Positions 1-9,598 of a stretch of 64,000 nt of DNA are shown in pieces. Each line of letters starts with the position of its first letter. Position 1 is the stretch's first letter. The position numbers and the translations under genes are program-made. The notes beneath the pieces were generated by a model, which was not told where the DNA came from, searched no databases, and saw only the letters and a list, made by a program, of their open reading frames with translations. Origin of the DNA: CAJBLF01 sp964495905. GTDB taxonomy: Bacteria; Patescibacteriota; Gracilibacteria; Absconditabacterales; Absconditicoccaceae. The stretch spans positions 1 through 64,000 of the forward strand of contig CAZBWN010000078.1 of assembly GCA_964495905.1 (NCBI GenBank). Reading direction: 5' to 3'.

Positions 1-1
1 T

Positions 2-52
2 GAAGCGGAATTCAGTCCTGTATCACCCAGACTTAAAACAACTAATAAGTAA
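2..52 (+). CDS. C-terminal tail of an unidentified gene (partial)
   Basis: The window opens inside what looks like the last 16 codons of a plus-strand gene ending in TAA. The reading EAEFSPVSPRLKTTNK is plausible coding sequence, but another frame (ending at 36) cannot be excluded. A terminator hairpin overlaps the stop, as expected for a gene end. Too little is present to name the product. Confidence 0.35.
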   Translation, partial: EAEFSPVSPRLKTTNK

Positions 53-66
53 TAGTTGTTTTTTTT
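35..66 (+). terminator. Rho-independent terminator
   Basis: A 10-bp stem (AAAACAACTA / TAGTTGTTTT) with an 8-nt loop is followed by a long T run. It closes the partial gene at the window start. Confidence 0.7.
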
Positions 67-345
67 ATTTTTTAAAAAAGCAAACCCCCTCATTCCCCCT
101 TAACAGGGGGACTATATTGAATTAAAAAAATATTTATTTTCCTTAGCTCCCGCCATGCCTGCCCCGTACATTTGCTACGGGGTGAAGGGAGTCCCGCCTT
201 GCGGGATAAAAAAGGTCGGGGTGGGTTTGTTAAAAAAATAAAATAAAAAAATCAATAAAGGAAAAAGACCACTCAATACCTTGGATACAAGGAGAGAATG
301 GCCTTATTAAATTTTGTAGTTTTTCTTCATGCTAATTAATTTTAG
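67..345. other. Intergenic spacer with small palindromes
   Basis: No convincing gene in any frame under code 25. It holds a C-rich/G-rich hairpin (CCCCCT...AGGGGG near 85-110), a palindrome CCCGCcttGCGGG at about 192-205 whose relative recurs near 6598, and at 265-301 the terminator for the minus-strand gene at 346-828. Confidence 0.5.
265..301 (-). terminator. Terminator of the 346-828 gene
   Basis: Read on the minus strand, GGCCATTCTC pairs with GAGTGGTC (one G-U pair and a small bulge) around an inner CCTTG/CAAGG hairpin, then comes TTTTTCC. It sits just downstream of the minus-strand gene. Confidence 0.5.
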
Positions 346-828
346 TTAATTGATTGTTACATACATCATTTTAATCACATTGCTGCTTGGCCAGATGTAA
401 TGTTGTTTATCCGTGAAGAATAAGTTACCAACATTTATCAGGAACAGAATGTCTTTTGTATTGATTTGTAATTTTCCTAAGAAATAATTCGTATACTTTA
501 CGATTTTGTTAGGAAAGTGAACGTTGAGGTCTTCTCTGGTAATCTCTGCTTCTGAGTAAATGAAGCGTTCTTTACCGAGATATCTGCTCTGTTCACTGGG
601 TAGTACTGGAATCTTTTTAAGATCTTGTATGGCTTTTTTTTCTTTGTAAATGGTTTCCATACATTCTCTTATTTGTTTTTTTACTTCATTCTCTAATGCG
701 TTTTTAATCTTTTTTTTCTTTTTTCTCGGGAAATCATTGTTTCCTCCGATGAAATGAATTCTAATGTTCATTTCTTTTTTTCTCGGAACATTGTTTTTGT
801 TTCCGATGAAATGATTTTGGGTGTTCAT
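346..828 (-). CDS. Hypothetical protein with duplicated N-terminal motif
   Basis: A 160-residue protein of unknown function. Its N-terminus carries a short tandem duplication: HFIGNKNNVPRKK at about residues 6-18 and HFIGGNNDFPRKK at about 25-37, then a Lys-rich stretch. No membrane segment or known domain is seen. The start is well supported by a textbook Shine-Dalgarno sequence (AAGGAGG, 7 nt upstream), rare in this window, and by a promoter at 888-915. None of its glycines is encoded by UGA, unlike most neighbours, placing it in the UGA-free gene set described in the findings. Confidence 0.7.
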   Translation of the reverse strand: MNTQNHFIGNKNNVPRKKEMNIRIHFIGGNNDFPRKKKKKIKNALENEVKKQIRECMETIYKEKKAIQDLKKIPVLPSEQSRYLGKERFIYSEAEITREDLNVHFPNKIVKYTNYFLGKLQINTKDILFLINVGNLFFTDKQHYIWPSSNVIKMMYVTIN

Positions 829-887
829 AAGTTTTCCTCCTTTCAGGTTGGTTTAAATTGGTTAATATTTGTTTTTGTTGTATGCTA

Positions 888-915
888 ATCATATTCAGTT
901 TTTTGTTGAAAACAA
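888..915 (-). promoter_or_regulatory. Promoter for the 346-828 gene
   Basis: On the minus strand, TTGTTT (-35), a 16-bp spacer and TATGAT (-10). The geometry matches the other stand-alone promoters of this window. Confidence 0.5.
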
Positions 916-1030
916 GGGATTTTATTTTTGTGATAAATGTATATATAAAATGATGCTTTTGGACACAAATGCATTGAATTTTCTCTTAAGAATCATAACA
1001 ATCAATGTTCAACAAAAAAATAAAAAAATC

Positions 1031-1222
1031 ATGGCAAAAAAAAATTCAATCCTCGGAAAAAATGATCATACCGGTTTTATGGCTTCGGAAAGATCTAATG
1101 CTCTTTTAAGCTCTGCTTCTGTTGTTTCTAAAACTAAGGACAAAAGCAAAAAAAAGAAAAAAAAGAAAAATAGAAAAGAGAGAAAGAATTCTATGGATTT
1201 CGTTCCTACTTGTTCTTATTGA
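1031..1222 (+). CDS. Small Lys-rich hypothetical protein
   Basis: A 63-residue basic protein with a run of seven lysines near residue 45. I chose the ATG at 1031 rather than an upstream one because it follows an A-rich leader of the kind seen before several other genes here (AAAAAAATAAAAAAATC). No domain is recognised; the charge suggests nucleic-acid or ribosome contact but this is only inference. No UGA codons. A clean terminator follows at 1238. Confidence 0.55.
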   Translation: MAKKNSILGKNDHTGFMASERSNALLSSASVVSKTKDKSKKKKKKKNRKERKNSMDFVPTCSY

Positions 1223-1237
1223 TTTTAATTTATGTTT

Positions 1238-1267
1238 ATAGAGCCGTATCGGCTCTATTTTTTTTTA
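1238..1267 (+). terminator. Rho-independent terminator
   Basis: ATAGAGCC-gtatc-GGCTCTAT stem directly followed by a run of T. It closes the small Lys-rich gene and lies just before the convergent primase gene. Confidence 0.85.
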
Positions 1268-1275
1268 TGAAAAAA

Positions 1276-2142
1276 TTATGGCAACAATGAACTATATTTT
1301 TTAATATCTTTCCAGATGCTTTCTGGAGTCAGTTTTTCTAATTTAGAAATAAGCTTGGGATCTGCTAATTCTTGCTCACTTACAGGCACTGCTATGCTAT
1401 CTATTGTTTTACTGTCTTTGATATGAAGTGAAAATGGGCATCTTGCTAGTTTTCCTGGAGGTGTATTGCTGGTATCTAGGATAATGGCTCATTTCTTCCT
1501 TTCGTGAGCGGCAAACACGTGTATCTTGGTCGCTTGGCTGACCTCTCTTGCTCGTCTGGAGATGAAGCTATTTTCTTTGTCTTTTCCATAGCTTAAATTG
1601 CTATCATAAAATGCATGATCAATGGGTTTTTTCAATAAGAGATAAACGTGAAAACTCGCTCCTGTTCGTAAAATTAGGGTTTTATAATCAATGAGTTTTG
1701 TGAATTGCTTGTCAGAAGAAATTATCCTTATAAGTTCTAAAGTCACTTTTCTCGCATCATCAGCGGAGTTGTCCTGTCTATCGATATCTATGAAAATTCT
1801 GTCGATGGTGTTTCCGTATTCGTTGTTGCAAGCATAGAAAAAATTGATCAGTTTTCTAGGAACGAAATATTTCCGTAAAAGTATCTGCTTGGAAGTCAGT
1901 TGATCTTTGACTTCATCCAGATGATGTGTTGCTCTGAGTTCTAGATATTTTTCGTCTATTTCATCAAAATCATCGATAAAAAGAGGTGGATTTTTGGTCC
2001 CTCTTTTGAGCAATACAAAATCTTCTCCGACAATCTTGCTTGCAATCTCTTTTCCTTTAAGAAATTTCTTGAGGTAGGGAGCTACTTTACCATATCGTCA
2101 GAGAACGTCTAAATTTCCATAGGGATGAAGAAAATCTTTCAT
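1276..2142 (-). CDS. Archaeo-eukaryotic primase (AEP) superfamily protein
   Basis: A 288-residue stand-alone protein resembling the catalytic core of archaeal/eukaryotic small primase subunits and LigD polymerase domains. Visible signatures in order: an acidic metal-binding pair in IDRIFIDIDRQD (about residues 130-141), a G-x-S-F-H-V-Y motif in the middle, and near the C-terminus an Asp followed by R-C-P-F-S-L-H, the typical third AEP motif (D...R.P.SLH). Two in-frame UGAs are needed, one near residue 19 and one between the second and third motifs; without the latter the third motif is lost. No Shine-Dalgarno. No helicase or ligase is fused to it. Likely a primer-making or gap-filling polymerase; role not shown by context. 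It lies upstream of no other gene in its orientation until ruvB. Confidence 0.75.
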
Positions 2143-2235
2143 TGGAGGAAAGGTGTTAAGATATAAGATATAAGTAGTAAGTAGTAAGACATAAATTATC
2201 ATTTTTTATACTTATTACTTGATACTCATTACTTC

Positions 2236-2463
2236 CTACTTTTTTCCTTTCTTTTGAAAAAATGCTAAGTAGATGATAGGTAAGATACCAGCAGTACTGA
2301 AGATGAAAAGACAGATAAATCGAACCAATTGTTTTTTAGTCCCTGCTTTCCAAAGTGCGATTCCTTTCCAGATCATGTCTCGTACCATGAGTACCATGAA
2401 GAGCATCATTGCTCCTTGAGAGAAAACTGTTGTTGTCTGTGTACTAATTCGTGGATACATCAT
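2236..2463 (-). CDS. Small two-helix membrane protein (DUF5652-like)
   Basis: A 75-residue protein with two hydrophobic segments (about residues 15-30 and 48-68) joined by the basic linker W-K-A-G-T-K-K-Q and ending in a Lys-rich tail. The pattern of aromatic and G-I-L-P-I-I-Y residues is typical of the small DUF5652 family common in candidate-phylum bacteria. It starts 10 nt after the ruvB stop and is probably co-transcribed with it. Stop is TAG. Function unknown. Confidence 0.65.
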   Translation of the reverse strand: MMYPRISTQTTTVFSQGAMMLFMVLMVRDMIWKGIALWKAGTKKQLVRFICLFIFSTAGILPIIYLAFFQKKGKK

Positions 2464-2473
2464 TTTTGGTTGA

Positions 2474-3415
2474 TTAAGAGATTAAAATTCTACCTGCTCA
2501 AGATTTTTCTATCTTGCCTAATTTCAGTAGTAAGGGTTCAACATCTTCTTCAACTGCCTTTTCATTGATGCCGAGTTGTACTGCGATGGCTTTTACTCCC
2601 ATCGGTCTATCTGCTTTTTCTAATATCTCCAGATATTTTGCGTGAAGGGGAGTCATACCGCCTTCGTCGATCTGGCTGTGTTTGAGAAACTGCTCTCGAA
2701 GTGAATCCGTTAATGTCTTGTCTTGTGATTCTGTAATTACGAAGTCACGGATCTTGATACAGAGATTATGTATTTCTCTCGGCACCGCATCCACTTTTTC
2801 ACTGATTTTTCTGATGATTTCATTACTGGTTCTGATCTCGTATTTATCGAGATATTTTTTGATGATGATCTCTTTTTCGCTTTGTGTGTATTCCATAAAA
2901 TGAAAATGATAGACGAATCTATTTTTGATCGGCTGGCTTAAGGACTCGGATTTTGTTGTTGCTCCGATAAGTGTGAAAGGATTGATAGGAATCCTTACGT
3001 TGCCGCCTTCCGGCATCACCATATCGATTACAAAATCTTCCATCGCGATATACAATACTTCTTCTATGTTGGGTTTCAATCTATGGATTTCATCAATGAA
3101 GAGGATATCTCAGTTTTCAAGTGTGTTTAATATACTTATGATCTCTGAGGGTTTGGTGATTGCATATCCTGTTACTGCTTTGATATTCACTTGTCCTTGC
3201 TTGGAGATGATATGCGCCATCGTTGTTTTTCCAAATCCGCTGGGACCGGAAAAAAGAATGTGACCCATATGTCACTTCCTTTTTTTTCAACTTTCTATTG
3301 CTGTTTTTACAACTCATTTGATATGCTCTTGTCCGATGAATTCATCGAATTTATCCGGTCTTCATGTATGATTTATGTTCAATAATTTGTCCGTATTGAT
3401 TTTCTTTATCTCCAT
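2474..3415 (-). CDS. ruvB: Holliday junction branch-migration ATPase RuvB
   Basis: A 313-residue AAA+ motor that drives Holliday junction branch migration with RuvA. It has the N-terminal RPDKFDEFIGQEHIK signature, Walker A (GPSGFGKT), Walker B (ILFIDEIH), sensor 1 (GATTKSESLS) and the C-terminal winged helix (about residues 235-305). Six in-frame UGAs all fall on glycines, e.g. at the start of the conserved G-R-P and before the Walker B region. Read with the standard code it breaks into pieces. The C-terminus extends past the apparent UGA stop by GAGRILIS to a TAA. ruvA and ruvC are not in the window. Confidence 0.95.
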
Positions 3416-3476
3416 TTTCTAATAACAATTAAAAATGAATAATTAAAAATGAATAATGATGGATTTTTTTTTATTA

Positions 3477-3902
3477 TTATTCACCTTTACTATTATAAAA
3501 TCTCATAAATCTTGGATAATGAACAATCAACAAAATGAAGAATAATAATGTCCAGATTCCACCACTGAGTAAGTCTTCTTTGTACAATGCATTTCTTGCA
3601 GCGATCAGTTGCGTTCTCTTGTCTTCTTTACATTTTGTTATCTCTGTCTCAGTCGGAGCTATCATATTATTCTGATTTGCTGGTGTAGGTTTAGATGTGG
3701 CATTGTTACACATATCCAATTCATAATATCTCTCTCCTACGATATATTCATCGTTGGTGATGATAGCTTTTTTACCTATCGCATAGAGTAGATATCACAA
3801 TGAAACTAATGTCCCAATCACTCCTACAAGCGTAGTGAGAAGAAAATACACTTTAAGTACGCTTCGTCCATGAGATTTAGTAATTTGTGTTTGTGTTGCC
3901 AT
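3477..3902 (-). CDS. Hypothetical two-TM membrane protein
   Basis: A 141-residue protein with a transmembrane helix near residues 18-40 (containing one UGA-encoded Gly), a roughly 60-residue polar extracytoplasmic loop with three cysteines' worth of spacing (C...C) and a second helix near the C-terminus. No family recognised. It lies between ruvB and the secreted SLH gene, all on the minus strand. Confidence 0.65.
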
Positions 3903-3951
3903 AATAAAATTGATTAAAAGATTAAAAGATTAATAAGATTACAATATTTTG

Positions 3952-5703
3952 TTATTTAGTTTTGGTGATTTTGTAATATGCGTTGGTATTGGCTATGGAA
4001 TTGACCGTAAACGTAGAATCATTTATCCTGATCGTTCATTCTATGAGTGAATAATTGCTTATAGTGAAACTTGCTGCTCCTATCTTCTCTTCTTTATCGA
4101 GTGAGAATATGTCACCGTATCGTACGAACATATTTGGTCAGTATTCTTTTATATTGGATTTCACCAATTTGTATCTTTGTCCAAAGAGTTCTAGATATCC
4201 GACATCAAAATTTCTGTTTTGTAAGAGGTTCATATCTACATATACATTGGATTCAGGCATATTATTGAGTCCTGTAGTGATAGATCCTGGTACGGTGCTG
4301 ACTACTTGGTTTTGGATGCTATTGTTGTTGAGATTTTGTAAGATCTGATATTTTACTTTAAATCTGTAAAGAAATAATGCTACTTCATATCTTGTGATAG
4401 CGTTTTCAAACGTCACTGCATCAGCAGGTCAGATCATTCCTATCTCTTGTGCTTTCTCAAAATAGTTTTTCCATCGAGGTGATGTCGTCTCATCAAGTTT
4501 TTTCCCTTCAAATAATCTTATGACAGCTGCGATGAATTGTGATTTATTGATTGTTCCCTTAGGATTGAAATAACCATTTGATCATTGCATGATACCCAGA
4601 GTACATGCTTCTTGTACATATGCTGTCAATGATGTGTCAGCATCAGCGATATCTTTGAACGTACAGTCACTTGATACAAAACCGCCTGTAGCTTGTCCAA
4701 AATTGTAGATGTTGGCAAATAAGCTTACTATTTTTGCTGCTTGTTCCCTATTGAGTATTTCAAATGGTTTGTAATCTGGGATAGTCTTGAAATTAGTCAG
4801 TCCATTGTCGTTCATCCATCTGATCGCTTCGAGAAGTTCAGGATCATTATTTATGCTGAGAGAATCTGCCAATGTTCCGAAGTTGTCTAACATTCAGCTA
4901 TTGAAGCTTTGTCCTGTAGTTCCGAGTTCGTTTAATTTGTTGAGCATCATAAGTTTTATAGTCGCGTTACTTATGATATTCTTAAATCTATAGATGTAGA
5001 TAGCAATTTCTCTTCTTGTGATTTCTGTATCAAATGCAGTCTGATTGTTGAGTGTAGTCAATCCAAGCGCTTGTCCTTTGATATAATAATCTCCCCATCG
5101 CGGTGTTCTTGTTTCATTGGATACTTTTCCTTCAAATATTCTTGTCAACAATGCCATCGCTTGCGGTCTGGTGAGTTTTTGCGCAGGGAGAAATTTATTG
5201 TCGGTCGTCCCTTTGAATATTCCCCATTTACAGGTGTTTATCACAAATCCTGAAAGGCTTGGGTCTCCTTGATTAGCATCTGTAAATGTACAATTAGTAT
5301 TTTTGGTGTCTTGACTGTATCCAAGAGTGATAAATGCTTGACCGATGATCTTTGCTGCTTCTTCTCTTGTAAGTCCGTCATCCGCTCTAAATTCTGTTTC
5401 ATCGCTATATTTCGTCAATCCGTTTGCATACATCCATGCGAGTGCTTGCTGGAATTCACTTCAAGTCAAAAGTCATCAGGTCTGTAAAGCCGAAAGTCAT
5501 CAACTTCAATCATTCTGACCTGTACTTATTGTCCCTGTATTTGTTGCTCAAGTAGTTATTGATCATGTATTCATAACGATAGTTATCTTTTTTGTTATCG
5601 GATCTATAACGATCTGAAAGTTTCCTGTCGTGTCTGCCTTGGTAGGGAAACTAAGAAGAAGAGCCGTCACTGCGAAGAAAATTCAGAGTAATTTTTTGTT
5701 CAT
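3952..5703 (-). CDS. Secreted S-layer-homology (SLH) domain protein
   Basis: A 583-residue exported protein: an N-terminal signal sequence (basic start, hydrophobic core ending near T-K-A-D), a Thr/Gly/Ser-rich linker, then at least four SLH-like repeats with the usual pattern F-x-D...A-x-x-x-G-I-x-x-G...R-x-x-A (for example F-R-A-D-D-G-L-T-R-E-E-A near residue 110). SLH domains bind cell-wall polymers and anchor S-layer or surface proteins. About ten UGAs are read as Gly, several in the low-complexity linker where standard-code reading would give a stop cluster. The C-terminal 100 residues form a beta-rich domain without SLH features. Confidence 0.85.
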
Positions 5704-6017
5704 GATATTAAACAATGGATAAAATTCGTTGCACTCATGATAAATGTCCGCTATGGCGGACGATAAACACTCGCTTTTAGCTCGCGATAAATTTTATTAC
5801 TATTTTTTTAAACGTTTTATCATTTTATCAATTTATCGTTTAATCGTTTAGCGAAGCTAAAAATATATAACTAAATATATGAAGCTTTCAACATAAATTT
5901 AGATACAAGATGCAAGATACAAGACATAAGATACAAAATCAGAAAATAGCTTGAAAATTACTAGCAAAACAATAATGTTTCAAACAACGTTTTTACCTTT
6001 TTGCTATTATCATAAAA
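5704..6017. other. Intergenic region with palindromes and degenerate repeats
   Basis: No gene seen. It contains a GTCCGCtatgGCGGAC palindrome near 5746, an imperfect TCGCttttagctCGCGA hairpin near 5772, and at about 5900-5940 a degenerate repeat built on AGATACAAGA units, related to AGATATAAG units at 2160-2200. The ndk promoter presumably lies near 5960-6000 but I cannot place it. Confidence 0.45.
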
Positions 6018-6521
6018 ATGACTCACGTACAAAGAACTTTAGTAGTGTTGAAGCCTGATACTGTAGGTCGTAGTGTTGTTGGAGAGATCATCTCCCGTTT
6101 TGAAAGAGCAGGACTTCATATCGTCGGTATGAAAATGGTCCGCCCAGATAGAGAATTCTTACATCATCATTATGAGACTATTGGAAAGGTATTATCAAGA
6201 CACGGACAAAAAATATTCGATATCACCATAAAAATGATGAATACATGACCTATGGTTGCTATCGTACTTGAATGAGTGGAAGTAGTAGATTATGTCCGCA
6301 AAATAGTTGGTAGTACAGAGCCAAAATCTGCTGCTCCTGGTACTATCAGAGGTGATTATGCTCATATGTCTTATGGATATGCAGATAAGGTTGAAATAGG
6401 TATTCCAAATCTTGTACATGCATCAGGAAATGCTGAAGAAGCTGAAGTAGAAATCAAACATCGATTCACTGCACAGGAATTATTTGATTATGATCCTTTG
6501 CATAAAATATTCACACGCTAA
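6018..6521 (+). CDS. ndk: Nucleoside diphosphate kinase
   Basis: A 167-residue enzyme that transfers the gamma phosphate from ATP to NDPs. It shows the N-terminal T-L-V-V-L-K-P-D-T, the P-G-T-I-R-G-D-Y segment and N-L-V-H-A-S-G-N with the phospho-accepting histidine. Two in-frame UGAs encode the conserved glycines of G-P-M-V-A-I-V-L-E-G; the standard code would cut it at residue 76. Longer than the usual 140-150 residues by a short insertion and tail. Confidence 0.95.
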
Positions 6522-6652
6522 ACTTAATTTAAAATTTAGAATTCAGAATTCAGAAATAAATAAAAATTTAGAAATAAATAAGAATTTAGAATTTAGTCCC
6601 GCAAGGCGGGATAGAAACAATAAAAATCTTTTAATTTATTAAGTTATTATAA
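6522..6652. repeat. Degenerate AATTTAGAATTCAG repeat spacer
   Basis: Intergenic tract made of variants of AATTTAGAATTCAGAAATAAA, followed by the palindrome CCCGCaagGCGGG. The same word family recurs at 42369-42430 and 45276-45334 and inside the coding sequence near 9280-9335. Confidence 0.7.
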
Positions 6653-6901
6653 ATGAAAACTTGAATACATGGAAATTATTTTAAAGACGTAGAAGTGAAT
6701 TGCATCTGTGGTGCAAAATTTACTGTCAACGCAACTATCCCTGGTCCTATGAAAGTGGAAACATGTTACCAATGTCATCCCGCATTCAACAAAGATAAGG
6801 TAGTCAAGAAGGTCATCAAAGGAAGAATGGAGAAATTCTTGGAAAAACAGAAAAAAATGGATACTATCAAACCTGCTAAACCCGCTAAAAAAGCTAAATA
6901 G
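6653..6901 (+). CDS. rpmE: Ribosomal protein bL31
   Basis: An 82-residue large-subunit protein. The start MKTGIHGNYFKDVEV is typical only when the UGA at codon 4 is read as Gly, which also fixes the start at 6653. Cysteines in C-I-C and C-Y-Q-C form the zinc site of the Cys-containing (C+) form. A Lys/Ala/Pro-rich tail extends the C-terminus. Confidence 0.95.
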
Positions 6902-6937
6902 TTTCGGTACGTTTTACACGCTTATGTTTTTTCTACC

Positions 6938-7558
6938 ATGAGAAAACAGATTATGAAAAAGTATGTGCACGTAGAAGATATTTTCCATGTCATCTGACAT
7001 AATGCGAGTGTTTTCATCTTGTTGACGATGAGGACACTCCTTTTTTTGTTAGTCTTGTATGTGCTTTTCGTCGTATTGGATAAATATATCATCTGGAATT
7101 ATATTCCTTGGATCTTTGGACTCCTTGGGATAGGTTTTTTCATAAAATACATCATTGATTTTCTCAATATCTATTTAGACTGACTGATTCTTTCCAAGGA
7201 CGGTATTACCATGTTCATGCGGGAATGACTCTTTGAATACAAGACTGATTTCTTCGAATGGAACAAAATAGAGACGGTATCTCACAATCAAAACAGTTTT
7301 TGGGACAAGCTCTTTTCCAAAGGCGATCTGATTATCAAGTTAGAGCATGGAGTAGAATATCCGTTTGAAAACATCAATTCTCCTCAGAAACAGGCTGATA
7401 AGATATTAAAGCTTAAAAATCAAGCTGCTATCATCATCCCGGAAGAAAATCCTAATGGTATCAATGACGATAAGATGGCTATTATCGCTGAGGCTTTGAG
7501 TGAGGTGGTGAAGGAATATATGGATAAGAAAGGTTCTGTAGGAGAGGAAGAATATTAA
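6938..7558 (+). CDS. Membrane protein with PH-like domain
   Basis: A 206-residue protein with two closely spaced membrane helices (about residues 28-48 and 56-75), then a soluble domain with the layout of bacterial PH-like (bPH_2/YdbS) proteins, and a charged C-terminal helix. Three UGAs read as Gly. A related architecture recurs at 18024-18602. It follows rpmE by 36 nt. Confidence 0.6.
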
Positions 7559-7970
7559 AAAATTAAAAAATTAATAAGATTAAAAGATTGTCATCTCGGG
7601 GTGTTGGGGTGATTTTTTTTGTTTGTCATTGCGATCCGCCTAGGCGGAGAAGCAATCTAATTTTTTCTTTTTAAAAATATACATTTTTTTTTGCTTCGCA
7701 GACTGACTTTTGGCATCGACCCAAAAGTCAGCAAAAGGTCTAGTTCTTTGCAAGACTCGCTACATCGTTTAGTTCGTTTTTTAAGAATGTTTCCAGCTCA
7801 AACAATTTGCAAAGAACCAAAGAGCATTGACCGCTTCTTCATTTACGATTCCCTTTCATTTTTTAAATTATCGATATGTAGAAGAATTCCTACTACATTT
7901 TTTATTTTTATGTGTTGACTTACTTGTAATAATATATAATATATGTGTTATAAACAAAACTTGTATAAAA
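7559..7970. other. Structured intergenic region
   Basis: No gene supported. Contents in order: an ATTAAAAGATT-type repeat (7556-7590); a GTCATTGCGA...AGAAGCAATCT element (7625-7658) enclosing the perfect palindrome TCCGCCTAGGCGGA (7635-7648); a hairpin CTGACTTTTGG/CCAAAAGTCAG (7703-7731); a longer-range inverted repeat GTTCTTTGCAA/TTGCAAAGAAC (7743-7817, loop 53 nt); and a promoter at 7915. Confidence 0.6.
7915..7942 (+). promoter_or_regulatory. Promoter for the 7971 gene
   Basis: TTGACT (-35), 16-bp spacer, TAATAT (-10), 29 nt before the ATG. Confidence 0.6.
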
Positions 7971-8273
7971 ATGAAAACAATTAAAACAATTATTGCAAAA
8001 CTTGATGAATATTCAAAAAAAGGTATCTGTACCCATTGTATATGTACCTGGAAATTCACACAAGGCAATTATTTTGAAAAAGATGATACTTCTGCTAAAA
8101 TGCTTGAAAAATTTAAAAGTTTCAAACAATTAACAATAACAACAGTAGGTGAGGATCGTCTTTATATCGAAATGAATGGTCTCGGTAAACCTTTCGACTT
8201 TAATGAAAGTGATAAAAAGGATAATGAAAATTATGAAGTTATAATCGCCCTCATTTCCGAATTTATTCAATAA
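7971..8273 (+). CDS. Hypothetical protein
   Basis: A 100-residue soluble protein with a Cys-x-x-Cys-x-Cys cluster near residue 20 (C-T-H-C-I-C) that could bind a metal. No family recognised. No UGA codons; it has its own promoter and an A-rich leader. Confidence 0.6.
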   Translation: MKTIKTIIAKLDEYSKKGICTHCICTWKFTQGNYFEKDDTSAKMLEKFKSFKQLTITTVGEDRLYIEMNGLGKPFDFNESDKKDNENYEVIIALISEFIQ

Positions 8274-8350
8274 TCATTGATTTTTTAAAATATTTGATGG
8301 TATAGTATTCTGTACCATTTTTTTTAAATCAATATTTATCCTTAATGAAG

Positions 8351-9598
8351 TTAAAGTAACTTCAACTCTTTTAAAACTTTTTCATACTTAGGATAATCGT
8401 TACCAAATTTTTGCTGCATATAGGTCTGCAGGATGTTTTTTCGATCAGAGAAACCGCTGAGATCGTCTGAGGAGACTTTGAAGCTCTTGAGCAGGTTATC
8501 TACGTTTTCTATGTCTTTCTTGAGTCTGATATCTTTACATGATTTGCGGAGTTCTGGGTCTATCATTTCGTCTATCTTGTCGTAATCGATATGCTCTACG
8601 TTGAGGGTCAGTGAAATATTTGTGAGGTTGGGTTTGAAATCTTCTTTGAAGGTGATGTCTCGTGCAGGGGAGCTGAAATAGTTTTTGTTCGCTTCGTTGA
8701 TCGCTTGCAACTCTGTGAGGAGCGCTGTCTCTGTGAGCGCTTCTTGGCTTCTGATAGTCACTTGCGGGTTGATCATCAGCGGGATGGCGGTGATTTTTTT
8801 GTTCGCTGTAGTGTACTGGTAGACGTATTTATTTTGATTGGTCTCCAGCGAACTGGTAGATCGTACGCTTCCCAGACAGAGATAATTGTTGTGGGTGAAA
8901 GGTTGATGTAAGTGTCCAGAAATAAGTTTGATGCTTGGTATCTCTAGAAATAATTCGTTGAGTGCGATGTCTTTGTAATTGAATTTTGATTTCTGTCCTG
9001 GAAAAGCTGTTCCGTTGATGTAGTAGTGGTGAAAAATCGTGAGATTCGGATTCTTGTCTATCTGTTCAGCGAGAAATTTATTGATATATCATGAGAATTG
9101 TTCGTGTTTATGGGTCGCTTTCTCTAGTAAGGTACTGAAATCGCTGATAGCTTTGAGTCTTTCGTTTTTTGGAGTATAATTATTTATTTCATGTTCTTCC
9201 GACAAGAAAAATGGCATGAATAAAATCTCTTCGCCTTCTATGGTTTCTAGTAATGGCTTGGTAACGAATTTTATTTTCCCTCATTCTTTATTCTGCATTA
9301 TAAATTCCGAATTCTGAATTATATTAAACGCTCTTTGCGCTTCTTCAAACACGAATGAACTGCCCAATCGATCATGGTTACCTGCGACGATATATACGTT
9401 TTTTCCTTGTTCAAAAAGTTCTAGAAAAAGGTTATAGAGGTGAAGCAATGCATTTCTATCGTAGGCGAAATGGTAGACGTAGTCTCCAAAAAACACGATA
9501 GTCTTTTCGTCCGGATATGCAGAAAAAATAGTCCTGAGCTCTCCCAGGATCTTTTCTTGGTAACGGGTGTTGATATGGATGTCTCAAATTAATAACAT
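8351..9598 (-). CDS. Mre11/SbcD-like metallophosphoesterase
   Basis: A 415-residue calcineurin-type phosphoesterase. Metal ligands are visible in order: G-D-I-H-I-N (residues 5-10), G-D-Y, G-N-H-D-R-L-G and G-H-L-H-Q-P. This order matches the nuclease subunit of Mre11/SbcD DNA-repair complexes, but no SbcC/Rad50 partner is adjacent, so a DNA-repair role is inferred. Three UGAs are read as Gly, including the first motif. Near residue 100 the stretch IIQNSEFIMQNKEG is encoded by the same AATTCAGAATT... words that fill nearby intergenic spacers, suggesting an in-frame repeat insertion. Confidence 0.8.

Noticed and set aside
2474..3415. ruvB seen as a pseudogene broken by stops
   Set aside because: All internal stops are TGA at conserved glycines; this is recoding, not decay.
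7691..7918. 75-codon open frame in the structured intergenic region
   Set aside because: It crosses three inverted repeats, has no plausible protein features and no leader.
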